Source of the DNA: Dyadobacter luticola | GTDB lineage: Bacteria > Bacteroidota > Bacteroidia > Cytophagales > Spirosomataceae | Length of the DNA stretch: 64,000 bases | Reading direction: 5' to 3' | Assembly: GCF_005860805.1 (NCBI RefSeq) | Contig: NZ_VCEJ01000004.1 | Span: 248,001-312,000 of the forward strand | Shown here: piece by piece, positions 27,310-37,400 of the stretch | Position numbering within the stretch: position 1 is the stretch's first letter | Layout of the letters: every line of letters begins with the position of its first letter | Program-made: the position numbers and the translations under genes | The notes under the pieces: model-generated | Databases searched by the model: none | Told to the model about the DNA's origin: nothing | Seen by the model: the letters and a program-made list of their open reading frames with translations, nothing else

Positions 27310-28649
27310 TATACCAGCGCCATTTCTCCCTGATACACTGCACCGGGGCGTGTAGCTTCCTGCGGGTGCGTAATGTGCCAGACAAATTCGTCGCGGAAGT
27401 GGCGGATTGCGCTGGCAACTGGCCAGGCTGCCGCGTCACCCAGCGGGCAAATGGTATTTCCTTCAATTTTTTTCGAGATATCTACCAGCAAATCCACATC
27501 GTGCATGCTGCCGTGACCGTGTTCAATCCGGTGCAGGATTTTCTCCATCCAGCCGGTACCTTCACGGCAAGGGCTGCATTGGCCGCAAGATTCGTGGTGA
27601 TAAAAACGGGAGAAATTCCAGGTATTTCTTACGATACAGGCAGTTTCATCAAAAACAATAAAACCACCTGAGCCGAGCATAGTACCGGTTGCAAAACCAC
27701 CATCGGAAAGCGATTCGTAGCTCATCAACCGATCTTCGCCATTGGCCGTTTTCATGATCAGGTGCGCAGGCAAAATGGGTACCGAAGAACCGCCGGCAAC
27801 CAGCGCTTTCAAATGATGACCTTTTCTAACGCCGCCGCAGTATTCGTCGGAATTCAAAAATTCTTCCACACTTACACCCAGCTCGATTTCATAAACGCCC
27901 GGCTTATTAATGTGACCGGAAGCTGAAATGAGCTTCGTACCGGTACTTCTTCCAATTCCTATTTTTGCATATTCCTCGCCGCCATTGTTGATGATCCAAG
28001 ACATATTTGCGATGGATTCAACATTATTAACAACCGTCGGGCTTTGGTACAAACCTTTCACAGCAGGGAAGGGAGGCTTGTTTCTTGGGTTACCTCGTTT
28101 GCCTTCAAGTGATTCCAAAAGCGCAGTTTCTTCACCGCAGATATAAGCACCACCGCCTGGCTGAACAACCAGTTCAAGATCATACCCGGTACCCAGAATA
28201 TTTTTACCTAAAAATCCCTGCGCTTTGGCTTCTTCAATGGCTTGTTCAAGAATGCGAACCACGTAAAGCAACTCGCCGCGCACGTAGATGAAAGATTTAT
28301 TAGCGCCCAATGCGAAGCTGGAAATGATCATTCCCTCGATCAGCAAATGCGGGATCGATTTCATTAAATGATGGTCTTTGAATGTCCCCGGCTCCGATTC
28401 GTCGGCATTGCAGACGAGGTAGCGGGGTACACCTTCTGGTTTCGCCAGAAAGCCCCATTTCATTCCCATCGGAAACCCGGCGCCGCCTCTTCCGCGAACA
28501 CCCGATTTTTTAGCCTCTTCCACCACTTCTTCGGGTGTCATGGTTTTCAATGCCTTTTCAACGGCAGTGTAGCCCCCCTGTTTCCGGTAGACGTCGAAGG
28601 TTTCGATTCCAGGGACGTTGATATGCTCCGTTAATATTTTTCTAGCCAT
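27309..28649 (-). CDS. nuoF: NADH-quinone oxidoreductase subunit F
   Basis: A 446-residue NADH-binding flavoprotein. It shows the NADH/FMN motifs GRGGAGFPMGMKW and YICGEETALLESLEGKRG, and the N3 4Fe-4S cluster motif ESCGQCSPCREGTGW. It takes electrons from NADH through FMN. The stop codon overlaps the start of the downstream membrane gene. The nuoE stop is 29 bases upstream. Confidence 0.97.
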   Translation of the reverse strand: MARKILTEHINVPGIETFDVYRKQGGYTAVEKALKTMTPEEVVEEAKKSGVRGRGGAGFPMGMKWGFLAKPEGVPRYLVCNADESEPGTFKDHHLMKSIPHLLIEGMIISSFALGANKSFIYVRGELLYVVRILEQAIEEAKAQGFLGKNILGTGYDLELVVQPGGGAYICGEETALLESLEGKRGNPRNKPPFPAVKGLYQSPTVVNNVESIANMSWIINNGGEEYAKIGIGRSTGTKLISASGHINKPGVYEIELGVSVEEFLNSDEYCGGVRKGHHLKALVAGGSSVPILPAHLIMKTANGEDRLMSYESLSDGGFATGTMLGSGGFIVFDETACIVRNTWNFSRFYHHESCGQCSPCREGTGWMEKILHRIEHGHGSMHDVDLLVDISKKIEGNTICPLGDAAAWPVASAIRHFRDEFVWHITHPQEATRPGAVYQGEMALV

Positions 28650-28678
28650 TTGAGGATAATATTGGCGGCCTTGACGGC

Positions 28679-29176
28679 TTATTTACTTAAATCTTCAATG
28701 ATTTCGTCGACCTTCTCATTAGTGAGGTTCATGTAATATTTCTCACGAATCTGGAAAACCGGCCCCCAGCCGCAAGCGGCCAGACATTCAACTTCTTTCA
28801 ATGTGAACAGTCCGTCAGCCGTAGTTTCACCCGCGCCGACGCCCAGTTTTTGTTTCAGATAACCATATACATCTTCTCCGCCCATCAGGCAGCAAGGTCC
28901 TGTACGGCAGTATTCTATCACATGCTTACCCACCGGATCAAGGTGGTACATGGTGTAAAAACTGGCAACTTCGTATACTTCAACAGGCTGAATGCTCAGG
29001 ATTGCTGCAACATAATCCATCACTTCGCTGCTCAGCCAGCCCCACTGTTCCTGGGCCACGTGCAAAACAGGCAACAGAGCCGATTTTTGGCGGCCCTGCG
29101 GATAACGTGCAATAATTTCGTTTACTTTTTCAAGCCGTTCTGGGGTGAACGCTACCAGATTTGGTGATTCCGTCAT
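28679..29176 (-). CDS. nuoE: NADH-quinone oxidoreductase subunit E
   Basis: A 165-residue thioredoxin-fold subunit (24 kDa type) carrying the N1a 2Fe-2S cluster. Cysteine ligands are visible in CRTGPCCLMGG and, about 35 residues on, in ECLAACGWGP. The N-terminal helical bundle (YPQGRQKSALLPVLHVAQEQ) is typical. It pairs with NuoF in the NADH dehydrogenase module and sits directly upstream of it. Confidence 0.96.
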   Translation of the reverse strand: MTESPNLVAFTPERLEKVNEIIARYPQGRQKSALLPVLHVAQEQWGWLSSEVMDYVAAILSIQPVEVYEVASFYTMYHLDPVGKHVIEYCRTGPCCLMGGEDVYGYLKQKLGVGAGETTADGLFTLKEVECLAACGWGPVFQIREKYYMNLTNEKVDEIIEDLSK

Positions 29177-29202
29177 TTCTTAGATATGATCTATAAAATA
29201 AG

Positions 29203-30429
29203 CTATGCGTCAAGCTCGCCTGCGATAACATTCAGGCTACTCATCGTTAAAATGGCATCAGATAATGTGCTTCCCTTGCACATTTCGGGATAGGCCTGAT
29301 AATAAATAAAGCTTGGTCTGCGGAAGTGCAGGCGATAAGGAGCCCGGCCGCCATCGCTGATCAGGTAAAAGCCCAATTCACCATTTCCGCCTTCTACAGC
29401 GTGATACACTTCACCGATCGGCGCATCAATTTCTCCCATCACAATTTTGAAATGGTAAATCAATGCTTCCATGTTGCGGTAAACCTCTTGTTTCGGAGGT
29501 AAGTAATATTCCGGTGCATCAGCGTAATACGGACCTTCCGGTAAATTATTGATCGCCTGCTCTACTATCTTCAAACTCTGCCACATTTCCTCATTACGGA
29601 CCATGTACCGATCGTATGTATCGCCATTTTGTCCGACAGGAATAATGAAATCAAAATCTTCGTAAGAAGAATATGGGTTCATCACCCGTACATCGTAATC
29701 CAATCCGGCTGCACGCAGGTTAGGCCCAGTAAAACCGTAAGAAAGTGCTCGTTCCAGTGAAATAGAACCCACATTAATCGTCCGGTCCATGAAGATCCGG
29801 TTACGGTTGAGCAGTTTTTCAAGCTCTTTCAGTACCGGTGGAAAAGATTTAATGAACTCGTGGATTTTACGGATAGCGGTATTAGAAAGATCCCTTTCCA
29901 TGCCACCGAGACGTCCCATATTCGTGGTAAGTCTGGCGCCGCACATTTCCTCGTAAATTTCGTAGACTTCCTCTCTTTTTTGCATTACGTACAAAAAGCC
30001 CGTAAATGCGCCGGTATCTACGCCGAGGATACTATTACAAATGATGTGGTCGGTGATACGCGCAAGCTCCATCATGATCACGCGGATGTACTGCGCGCGT
30101 TTTGGAACTTCCACTCCCAGGAGTTTTTCAACCGTCATGTGCCATCCCAGGTTATTGATCGGGGAGGAGCAGTAATTCATGCGGTCGGTCAGGGTCGTGA
30201 TCTGATAAAATGGCCGTCTTTCAGCAATTTTTTCAAAAGCACGGTGTATATATCCGATGGTTTGTTCGCCTGAAACGATTTTTTCCCCATCCATTTTCAG
30301 GATGTTCTGGAAAATACCGTGGGTGGCAGGGTGTGTAGGGCCGAGATTGAGGGTGGTCAGTTCTTCAACCAGTTCGGGTAACTCGGCCTGCGAGGGAACA
30401 TTATGCGGTAATAATTCAATATCTGCCAT
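29203..30429 (-). CDS. nuoD: NADH-quinone oxidoreductase subunit D
   Basis: A 408-residue 49 kDa-type subunit. NLGPTHPATHGIFQ at the N-terminus, TIGYIHRAFEKIAE and the quinone-site region LLGVEVPKRAQYIRV are all present, and the C-terminus keeps GELGFYLISDGGRAPYRLHFRRPSF. It lines the quinone pocket with NuoB. NuoC and NuoD are separate genes here, not the fused NuoCD of enterobacteria. The start follows the nuoC stop by 17 bases. Confidence 0.97.
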   Translation of the reverse strand: MADIELLPHNVPSQAELPELVEELTTLNLGPTHPATHGIFQNILKMDGEKIVSGEQTIGYIHRAFEKIAERRPFYQITTLTDRMNYCSSPINNLGWHMTVEKLLGVEVPKRAQYIRVIMMELARITDHIICNSILGVDTGAFTGFLYVMQKREEVYEIYEEMCGARLTTNMGRLGGMERDLSNTAIRKIHEFIKSFPPVLKELEKLLNRNRIFMDRTINVGSISLERALSYGFTGPNLRAAGLDYDVRVMNPYSSYEDFDFIIPVGQNGDTYDRYMVRNEEMWQSLKIVEQAINNLPEGPYYADAPEYYLPPKQEVYRNMEALIYHFKIVMGEIDAPIGEVYHAVEGGNGELGFYLISDGGRAPYRLHFRRPSFIYYQAYPEMCKGSTLSDAILTMSSLNVIAGELDA

Positions 30430-30446
30430 TGTTACTCAATATAAGA

Positions 30447-30947
30447 TCATCGGCCAAAAAGTGCGTCAATTTTGTCTTCACGTGTGGCATCTTCCATTGC
30501 ATACTCTTTACGCATCGGGAAGTAATCCATCTCTTCAATATTCAGGATGCGGATCAGATTAGGGTGACCGTCAAACAGGATACCGAAAAAATCAAAGGTC
30601 TCGCGCTCCATCCAGTTGGCACTTGCAAAAAGTCCGGTAGCAGTAGGAATGTGCAAATCCGCCTCAGAAAGCGACACTTTTATCCTGATCCGGAAATTAT
30701 GGATGAAGCTGTGCATGTGGTACACCACCATAAATTCTTTTCCCGGTACATCGGGGAAGTGGATTCCGGTGAGGTCAGTCAGGAAAATGACCTGGTAGGT
30801 TTTATGGTCGCGCAGAAATTCCATCAAAGAAAGAATTTCTTCCCGCGTGGTCGAAAGTGTAAGAAGCCCGAAAGGTTCTTCAAAATCAAAAACCTGATCG
30901 CCAAATTTCTCTAAAAGCGCCTCGGCGACTTCCTGATTTGTTAGCAT
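30447..30947 (-). CDS. nuoC: NADH-quinone oxidoreductase subunit C
   Basis: A 166-residue 30 kDa-type subunit. Family marks are FLTDLTGIHFPD, VVYHMHSFIHNFRIRIKV, and the end segment WMERETFDFFGILFDGHPNLIRIL, the usual ERE(T/V)xDxxGIxFxGHPxLxRIL signature. It follows nuoB by 6 bases and supports docking of the connecting module to NuoD. Confidence 0.95.
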   Translation of the reverse strand: MLTNQEVAEALLEKFGDQVFDFEEPFGLLTLSTTREEILSLMEFLRDHKTYQVIFLTDLTGIHFPDVPGKEFMVVYHMHSFIHNFRIRIKVSLSEADLHIPTATGLFASANWMERETFDFFGILFDGHPNLIRILNIEEMDYFPMRKEYAMEDATREDKIDALFGR

Positions 30948-30953
30948 AATGGG

Positions 30954-31496
30954 TTACTGAATATTATATGATGCTAATAATTCCTGATACTCATCGGTAT
31001 TTCTGCGGCGCAATTTTTCATTTTGTGCCAGATACTGAACTTGCATCAGACCGTCGATGATTTGCTCAGGTCTTGGCGGGCAGCCTGGTACATACACGTC
31101 AACCGGGATAATTCTGTCGATTCCCTGCAAAACGCTGTAAGTATCAAAAATACCACCACTGGATGCACAGGCACCTACTGCCATTACCCAGCGGGGCTCA
31201 GCCATTTGCAGGTATACCTGTTTTACAACAGGCGCCATTTTTTTCGCGATGGTTCCCATCACCATCAGCAGATCAGCCTGGCGCGGGGAAAAGCTCGGGC
31301 GTTCAGAGCCAAAGCGGGAAATATCATAATGCGCACCCATTGTTGCCATAAATTCGATACCGCAACAAGAAGTGGCAAAAGGCAGCGGCCACAATGAATA
31401 ACTGCGGGCCAGGCCTATCGCTTCGTCAAATGAAGTTGCAAAAAAACCAGATCCGCTATGCCCTTTCGGGGCCTCCACAATCGTTACTTCTTTCAT
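30954..31496 (-). CDS. nuoB: NADH-quinone oxidoreductase subunit B
   Basis: A 180-residue PSST-type subunit holding the terminal N2 4Fe-4S cluster. Ligands are visible in FATSCCGIEFMA, GACASSGG and VPGCPPRPEQIIDGLM. I choose the ATG at 31496; the frame opens with a TTG at 31514 that would add six residues. It lies 27 bases after nuoA. Confidence 0.97.
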   Translation of the reverse strand: MKEVTIVEAPKGHSGSGFFATSFDEAIGLARSYSLWPLPFATSCCGIEFMATMGAHYDISRFGSERPSFSPRQADLLMVMGTIAKKMAPVVKQVYLQMAEPRWVMAVGACASSGGIFDTYSVLQGIDRIIPVDVYVPGCPPRPEQIIDGLMQVQYLAQNEKLRRRNTDEYQELLASYNIQ

Positions 31497-31523
31497 AATT
31501 TTTCCGTGTTTCAATGTTAAAGC

Positions 31524-31898
31524 CTACTCTTCCCAGTTGAGCACTCCCTTGCGGATGACGTAATAAAAGCCGGAAAGTAGCAGCGCCATAAACAATAACA
31601 TTTCAACAAAGCCAAACATTCCTAAGCCTTTAAAATTTACAGCCCAGGGATACATGAAAATTACTTCGACGTCGAAAAGCACGAATAAAATGGCTACGAG
31701 AAAGTACTTAACAGAAATCGGTGTCCGGGCATCTCCGACAGACTCAATACCACATTCAAATGGATCGTCTTTCAGCTTGCTTTTTCTGCTTGGCCCGATG
31801 AGGTGGGTCACGATCATGGTACCGCCGATAAACCCGGCAGCCAGCAGAAATTGAACTAAAATTGGCAGGTAATCGGAAGGAAGATAAGTGTTTTTCAT
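31524..31898 (-). CDS. nuoA: NADH-quinone oxidoreductase subunit A
   Basis: A 124-residue ND3-type subunit with three helices. The conserved loop DPFECGIESVGDARTPISVKYFLVAILFVLFDVEVIF is present in its usual pieces, including the loop Cys. It is the promoter-proximal gene of the nuo operon. On the minus strand a near-consensus TACTTTTA (31937-31944) lies about 40 bases upstream and is the best promoter candidate. Confidence 0.96.
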   Translation of the reverse strand: MKNTYLPSDYLPILVQFLLAAGFIGGTMIVTHLIGPSRKSKLKDDPFECGIESVGDARTPISVKYFLVAILFVLFDVEVIFMYPWAVNFKGLGMFGFVEMLLFMALLLSGFYYVIRKGVLNWEE

Positions 31899-32037
31899 TG
31901 ACTTATACGCTGGTAAGATCTGGTGAAGCGTGCGTGTAAAAGTAGTCTACGGGCACATTCTTTCCCGTATCTCAAAATTAGCCTTTGCAAATTTATCAAT
32001 CAAATTCTTTACTTTTTCTTTTGTTTAATTAGGATCA

Positions 32038-32075
32038 TACTAAATAAGCCCCGGATTTCCGAGGCTTATTTAGTA
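32038..32075 (-). terminator. Intrinsic terminator of the first SGNH/T9SS gene
   Basis: A 13-base stem TACTAAATAAGCC/GGCTTATTTAGTA with an inner CGG/CCG pair and ATTT loop. It lies 20 bases beyond the minus-strand stop at 32095 and contains a T-rich 3' arm. Confidence 0.75.
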
Positions 32076-32094
32076 TATAAAGAAGAAATAATGT

Positions 32095-34257
32095 TTATCG
32101 TATTATAATTTGCTTGGTGAGGCTCTGTCCCTCGCCGGTGACACGGATAATGTACTTGCCGGTAGAAAGCGTACCCACATTGATCTGTAAGCGGCTGTCC
32201 AGTAAAGCGGTTGAACTGGTGCTCACAACCCTTCCGAAAATATCGAACAAAGTGATCTGGGCATTTTTGATATTATCCCTCGACTCGATGTACACGTAAG
32301 TGTCCTGACTTGGGTTAGGATAAATCACTACCTCGTTTTCCTCATTGGTTTTAAATTCATGCGCCACTGTGTCAGAGTAGCAGGTCAGCACATTGTTATT
32401 CAGGTTGAACTCAACTTTCGCTTTGGTAGAATAAACACCACTTTTCAGGATTTTGATAATGTCGGCTATCGTATCTGTTTCCGTATCAGGTCTTCTCCAC
32501 AGATACTCCTCGTTCAATCCGGTTTCTGCAATTTTGGCGGTGATGCTAAATGGCCCGGAAGCTTCAATAACAGGCTTCGAAATTTTTTCTCTGATAATTA
32601 AAGAAGAGGAATTGGAGTTCTCGGAAATACAGCCGAAGACATTCTGGCCTTTTACATAATAGTTGCCGCTTTCAGCAATTCTGGCCGCCGCGCCTGTGGC
32701 GATTGCCGTGTTGGAGCCTTCCTTGTACCAGCTGTAAATGTCGCTGCCATCCGAAACCGAGAACTGGAAAGTAGAATCCGCACATGCTTGCTGCTGTCCT
32801 TGCTGCGCGATGGTCGGTTTTACCGGCTTCGCGTCGTTTTCAAGAACTACTACCGAAGACAATATCGAGTTGCCGGCATCATCTTTCACCGTCGCGCGGT
32901 AGGTTCCGGCTGATGATACGCGGATGGTACTGCTTCTTTCCCCGGTGGACCATTCGTAAGAGCTGTATCCGGTGGGTAAAGTAATGGTCACCGCATTGTT
33001 TTCCGCCACGCAATTCGCGCTGATTGTCGGTACGGGTGCTGGTGAAAGCGGTGGCACAGTCGAGAAGAAATCAGCTCCTAATGTTTCGTTCCAGGCATTT
33101 GCCAGGATTTTAAGCGCAGCCAGCGTACCCTCGGTGTCAGAAGTCGATTTACCTACGAAGTGCGTACCGTCACCGCGGTCAGGAACCAGCGGATCCGTTT
33201 CCGGGCCGGGATATGTTGGATTAAATGGTGTTTCCAAGACGGCATTTTGAGCGGCAACAATTGCAGGATTAATACTTGAAGCAATGTCGGAGCCGGCAGA
33301 AGTACGCGAAGTTCTCGCAATTACCCACGTGATCCTTTTACCACCCGTTTCCAGGCCCAGCCTGTTCATAATGTATTGCAGATTGTCTCTGTAAAAAGCA
33401 GTCGGCGTTTTAAAAAGTGCGTCTGCTTCTCCCTGCATCCACAGGATCGCGCGGACGCCGTACTGGTTTCCATAGTTCCTTGCCGCGATTCTGAGGTTGG
33501 CGTAAGGCATTTGAGGAGGATAAACGAAGCCTCCGTATTTATTTTTTGTCGTTTCCCCCCGCGCACTGGCCGACCAGTTTTCAATAGCCGTCCCTTCCCA
33601 GGCAGTATTGATAAAAAGAACGGGAACATTCAGTTTCCGAACCAGCATATCACCCAGCAGACCCCAGCACCAGGCCGACTGTCCACGTGGAGACATAATT
33701 CCAAGATTTGAATTGATTTTATCGAATGCAGGTGGAACCGGATCGGTCAGGAAATCGTGGGTATCATTGTTGTAATTTGAAATATATAAAACCCTGTCAT
33801 CTTCTGCCGAAGGGCCTGGATAAGCGCGTAAACCCTGCGCATTGGATTGGCCTGCGATAATAAAAACCTCCCCGACACCAACACGTGAGAGCACATCACG
33901 ACCCACGATTTTTCCGTCCAGAAGTGCACGTACTTCAATGGTGTACCAGCCTCCATAAAGCTTAATAGTTCCCGTAAACACACCACCTTTTGGTGCACTT
34001 TGTAAGGTCTGCCAAGGCGTATCAATTCCCTGGCCCTGGATTACCGGAACCGCCCTTACCTCGATTTTATCCATCGTAACATTGAATGTTCCGGATACGG
34101 ATATTTCCCGCTGGCCAATTACGTCTCGCTGATAAACAGCCTGAAAAGTAGGTGAGGTGATCTTTATTGGTGGAATTTGTGAAAATACTGTTGAAGAGAG
34201 TGCACATATCAACAGCAGCGCCTTTGCCACTACCGGAAGAATAATTCTATAACGCAT
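32095..34257 (-). CDS. Secreted SGNH esterase (sialate O-acetylesterase-like) with T9SS sorting domain
   Basis: A 720-residue protein with a signal peptide (LLLICALSSTVFS), then an N-terminal beta-sandwich beginning PTFQAVYQRDVIG. The SASA-type hydrolase domain follows, with nucleophile motif VFIIAGQSNAQG, oxyanion-region VPVLFINTAWEGTAIENW, ILWMQGEADALF and the late Asp/His motif DRGDGTHFVG. Three Ig-like segments follow, then a T9SS type A C-terminal domain (VVIYPNPSQDTYVYIES, ending KQIIIR). It is probably released or anchored at the surface and deacetylates glycans. It is paralogous to the next gene upstream. Confidence 0.88.
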   Translation of the reverse strand: MRYRIILPVVAKALLLICALSSTVFSQIPPIKITSPTFQAVYQRDVIGQREISVSGTFNVTMDKIEVRAVPVIQGQGIDTPWQTLQSAPKGGVFTGTIKLYGGWYTIEVRALLDGKIVGRDVLSRVGVGEVFIIAGQSNAQGLRAYPGPSAEDDRVLYISNYNNDTHDFLTDPVPPAFDKINSNLGIMSPRGQSAWCWGLLGDMLVRKLNVPVLFINTAWEGTAIENWSASARGETTKNKYGGFVYPPQMPYANLRIAARNYGNQYGVRAILWMQGEADALFKTPTAFYRDNLQYIMNRLGLETGGKRITWVIARTSRTSAGSDIASSINPAIVAAQNAVLETPFNPTYPGPETDPLVPDRGDGTHFVGKSTSDTEGTLAALKILANAWNETLGADFFSTVPPLSPAPVPTISANCVAENNAVTITLPTGYSSYEWSTGERSSTIRVSSAGTYRATVKDDAGNSILSSVVVLENDAKPVKPTIAQQGQQQACADSTFQFSVSDGSDIYSWYKEGSNTAIATGAAARIAESGNYYVKGQNVFGCISENSNSSSLIIREKISKPVIEASGPFSITAKIAETGLNEEYLWRRPDTETDTIADIIKILKSGVYSTKAKVEFNLNNNVLTCYSDTVAHEFKTNEENEVVIYPNPSQDTYVYIESRDNIKNAQITLFDIFGRVVSTSSTALLDSRLQINVGTLSTGKYIIRVTGEGQSLTKQIIIR

Positions 34258-34340
34258 TGGTAATTCTGATACGGGTAAAGTTTTTTATATTCTGCGTGAT
34301 TGAGTTGTTGAGTGAGCTTGATCTTAGAGAAAAATAGTCA

Positions 34341-34348
34341 CAAATGTA
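34341..34348 (-). promoter_or_regulatory. -7 element for the first SGNH/T9SS gene
   Basis: TACATTTG on the minus strand fits TAnnTTTG and lies about 84 bases before the start at 34257, suggesting transcription independent of the upstream paralogue. Confidence 0.45.
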
Positions 34349-34413
34349 AAAGATTATTTTGCTTAAATAGCACTATTTGGTTTTTTTGATTGGCGAGTTT
34401 GAAGTGCCTGTTT

Positions 34414-37400
34414 CTACTGTACAATGAACAATTTTTGTGAGGCAGTGAACGAAACTGAGTGTACACGAACAACATACATGCCACTTGGAAGTCCTGAGAG
34501 ATTAAATACCTGCTGGCTGTCGAATTTCTTAACATAGAAGATTCTGTGGATTATACCACGACTGTCAATGATCTGTACTTCGGCGTTGTTGATATTCTGC
34601 AAGGTTTCGACGGTCAATTTACCGGTTGGATTGGGGTTCGGGTAGGCTACAAAACCCGGATTGCTGGTATCCAGCACGAACATGAAAGGTTGTGAGAATT
34701 CGGAGTAGCACGTGAGTGTCGGGCTGTAAATAATGGTGTTGTTGACAACATAAGAACCTGAACGCACAGCCTTAATCACTGCCGCGGTATCCGTCAGCGC
34801 TACATCATTGAATTTCCACATGTGTTCGCCGCTGCTTAAATTGTTTTCAGCACGCAAAGTGAATGTTCCGATCTGCCGTATGGTGGGTGTGCTTGGGGAA
34901 GGTTTTACTTCAACAGGAATTGTTTTCGAATAAGGGGAATAACACCCCTTCGTATCCTGCACCCGCGCCGAATAAGTGCCGGATTCGACAATTTTTACGG
35001 TCGGGCCTTCCTCTCCATTATTCCAGAAAAACAAATTCCCTTTTGTCGCCAGTAAAGTCACAGTATCACCATCGCAGAATGTTGTTGCGCTGAGTGCCTG
35101 AACAGTTGGAGCCGGCGGTAATGCCAGGGTTTCCGTCGTGATTCGGTTACTAGGATCGGAGTAACATTGGAATTGATTGATGGTCTGCACAGAGTAAGTA
35201 CCAGCATTCGTTACTTTCAGGGTCTGCGTTGACGCCCCGTTGCTCCAAAGGAAACCCGCGGCTGCTGAGGCCTGAAGATTGACGCTTAGATCTGCACAAA
35301 AAACAATCGGGCCGTCGGCTGTGATGGTAGGTTTTACAGGCAAAGGATTTACAACAACCTGCACCACCGGAGAAGGCTGGGAAACGCAGCCATGCTCATC
35401 TTTTGAAGATATCGTGAAGTTACCGGAAGCCCGGATCTCTACTTCGCGTCCCGTTTCACCATTGCTCCAGGTGTAAGAAAAAGCCTCGCTGCTTTGCAAT
35501 GTGGTGTAATCCCGCAAACAGAAAGTCGTAGGGCGTAATGCGGTGATAGCAGGGGTTGGGGGAAGCGGGTTTACTTTTACCGAAACTTCGTCGGATGTTG
35601 ATTCACAGCCATTTGAATCACGCTGCTTTAATGTGAATTTTCCGGTAGCCGTGACAGAAATCGCTTTGTCTACGGATGCGTTACTCCAAATGTTTCCCGT
35701 GTCAAAACTGGAAGTCAATGTTACACTTTCACCGGCGCAGAATTCGGTTGAACCGCTGGTTGAGATGAAAGGTTTCTGTGGTAAGGCATTTACTTTTACA
35801 TTGATAGGATCGGAATCTGGTGAGTAGCAGCCAAGATCATCCAATGCTTTAACTTTATATTCTCCGGACGATCTGACATTAATGCTGGCCGCGTTTTCTC
35901 CACTCGACCACACGCTCGCCACTTTGGAATCCGATGTTAGCTTTACTTCGCCGCCGTCACAGAATGTTACCGCGCCCGATGCCGTAATTTTGGGTTTGTC
36001 AGGCAGTGGGGAATTGAAAACTTTCATACTGATCTTGTCAGAGGTCGATTCGCAGCCGTAAGAATTTCTGGTTGTGACAAAATAATCACCGGCAGTAGTG
36101 ACAGGAAGCCGATCATTAGTCGCCCCATTATTCCATCGAATATTATCATTAGTACTTGAAATCAATGTTGCGGTATTACCCAGACAAACCGGGTTGCTGC
36201 CTTCCAGTGTAATCATTGGTTTGGAAGGCTGGATGTTTTCTGTAATCCGTATTTCCGGCGAGAAAATGTAGTTACCCCTGCCATCGCGAGCCGAAACGGA
36301 ATAGGTGCCGTTTCCAACTTGTATCGAATTAGAAGATTGCCCCGTGTTCCAGCTGTAAGAGCCGAGGCCAGCATTATCGGCATTTAAATTAAGGTTACCG
36401 TTTCCAGCACAATTAGCCGTAACTTTTAAAGGACTTACGCCCTGAAAAGGCTCCGACCTCGCAAAAAAATCGTCATTCAACTGCTGCGCCCAAGCGTCCC
36501 CAAGTTGTGAAAGCCCTTCGTTTTGAAAGTGAACACCCTCAACATCGATACGGGGAATTTGAATTAAATCAGTGTTGGGTCCCTGAAATACGTTGGAAAC
36601 CGAATTAATCACTTTTTGTTGTCCATCTGTGACTCTGGAATCAGTGCCGTGCAGATTGTCGTAAGATGTGAGAGAAACCATCCAGGAAATGTTTTTTCCA
36701 GACTCATTCCGACTTGCCTCGATAACAGTTCTCAGATCATTTGCATAGCTGTCGGCACCCGTATTCGCAAAGTTATCGGCCTCTCCTTGTAACCATAAAA
36801 TTCCCCTCAGACCAGTAACCGGCGTATATTTTTGGATCACATTCCGCATGTTACCATAAGGCATGCCAAATGGTTCGAAAGGGACGGGTGCGTAAACAGA
36901 ATAAGCAATGCCATTAATACTTTCCTTCCAGGCCCTTACCGCAGCGCCAGTCCATGCCGTGTTGAAGAACAATACCGGCACACCCAGTTTCGCAACCAGC
37001 TGATCGCCAAGTCTTCCCCAGCACCAGGCTGATTGTCCTCTTGGAGAAATATTCGATTCGCCGTCGACGTGCGCGAACCTGGGGTAGTTTGGAAGATTAT
37101 CAGAAGAGATAATATTGTTATGGTCAATGCTATTAACCCTATCGTCAGACGCTCCCGGGGCACCCATATTATAAAATCCCTGACCGTTGGATTGACCAGC
37201 AACCATGAAAACCTCCCCGATCCCCACGTGGTCGACAGACGAAGAATTGCCTACAACCTGGTCGCCTTTTTTTGCCCGGACTTCGAGCCGGTACCAGCCG
37301 CCTTGCACATTAGGTAAACTCGAAGTAAAAAAACCGCCCTGTGGATTAGTGTCTATCGGTGTCCAATCAACGTCCCTGCCGCCATTCATTGCCGACAATT

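Noticed and set aside
34903..36235. Ig-like repeats as a CRISPR or recent tandem DNA array
   Set aside because: The repeats are protein-level only, differ strongly in DNA sequence, and lie in one continuous reading frame.
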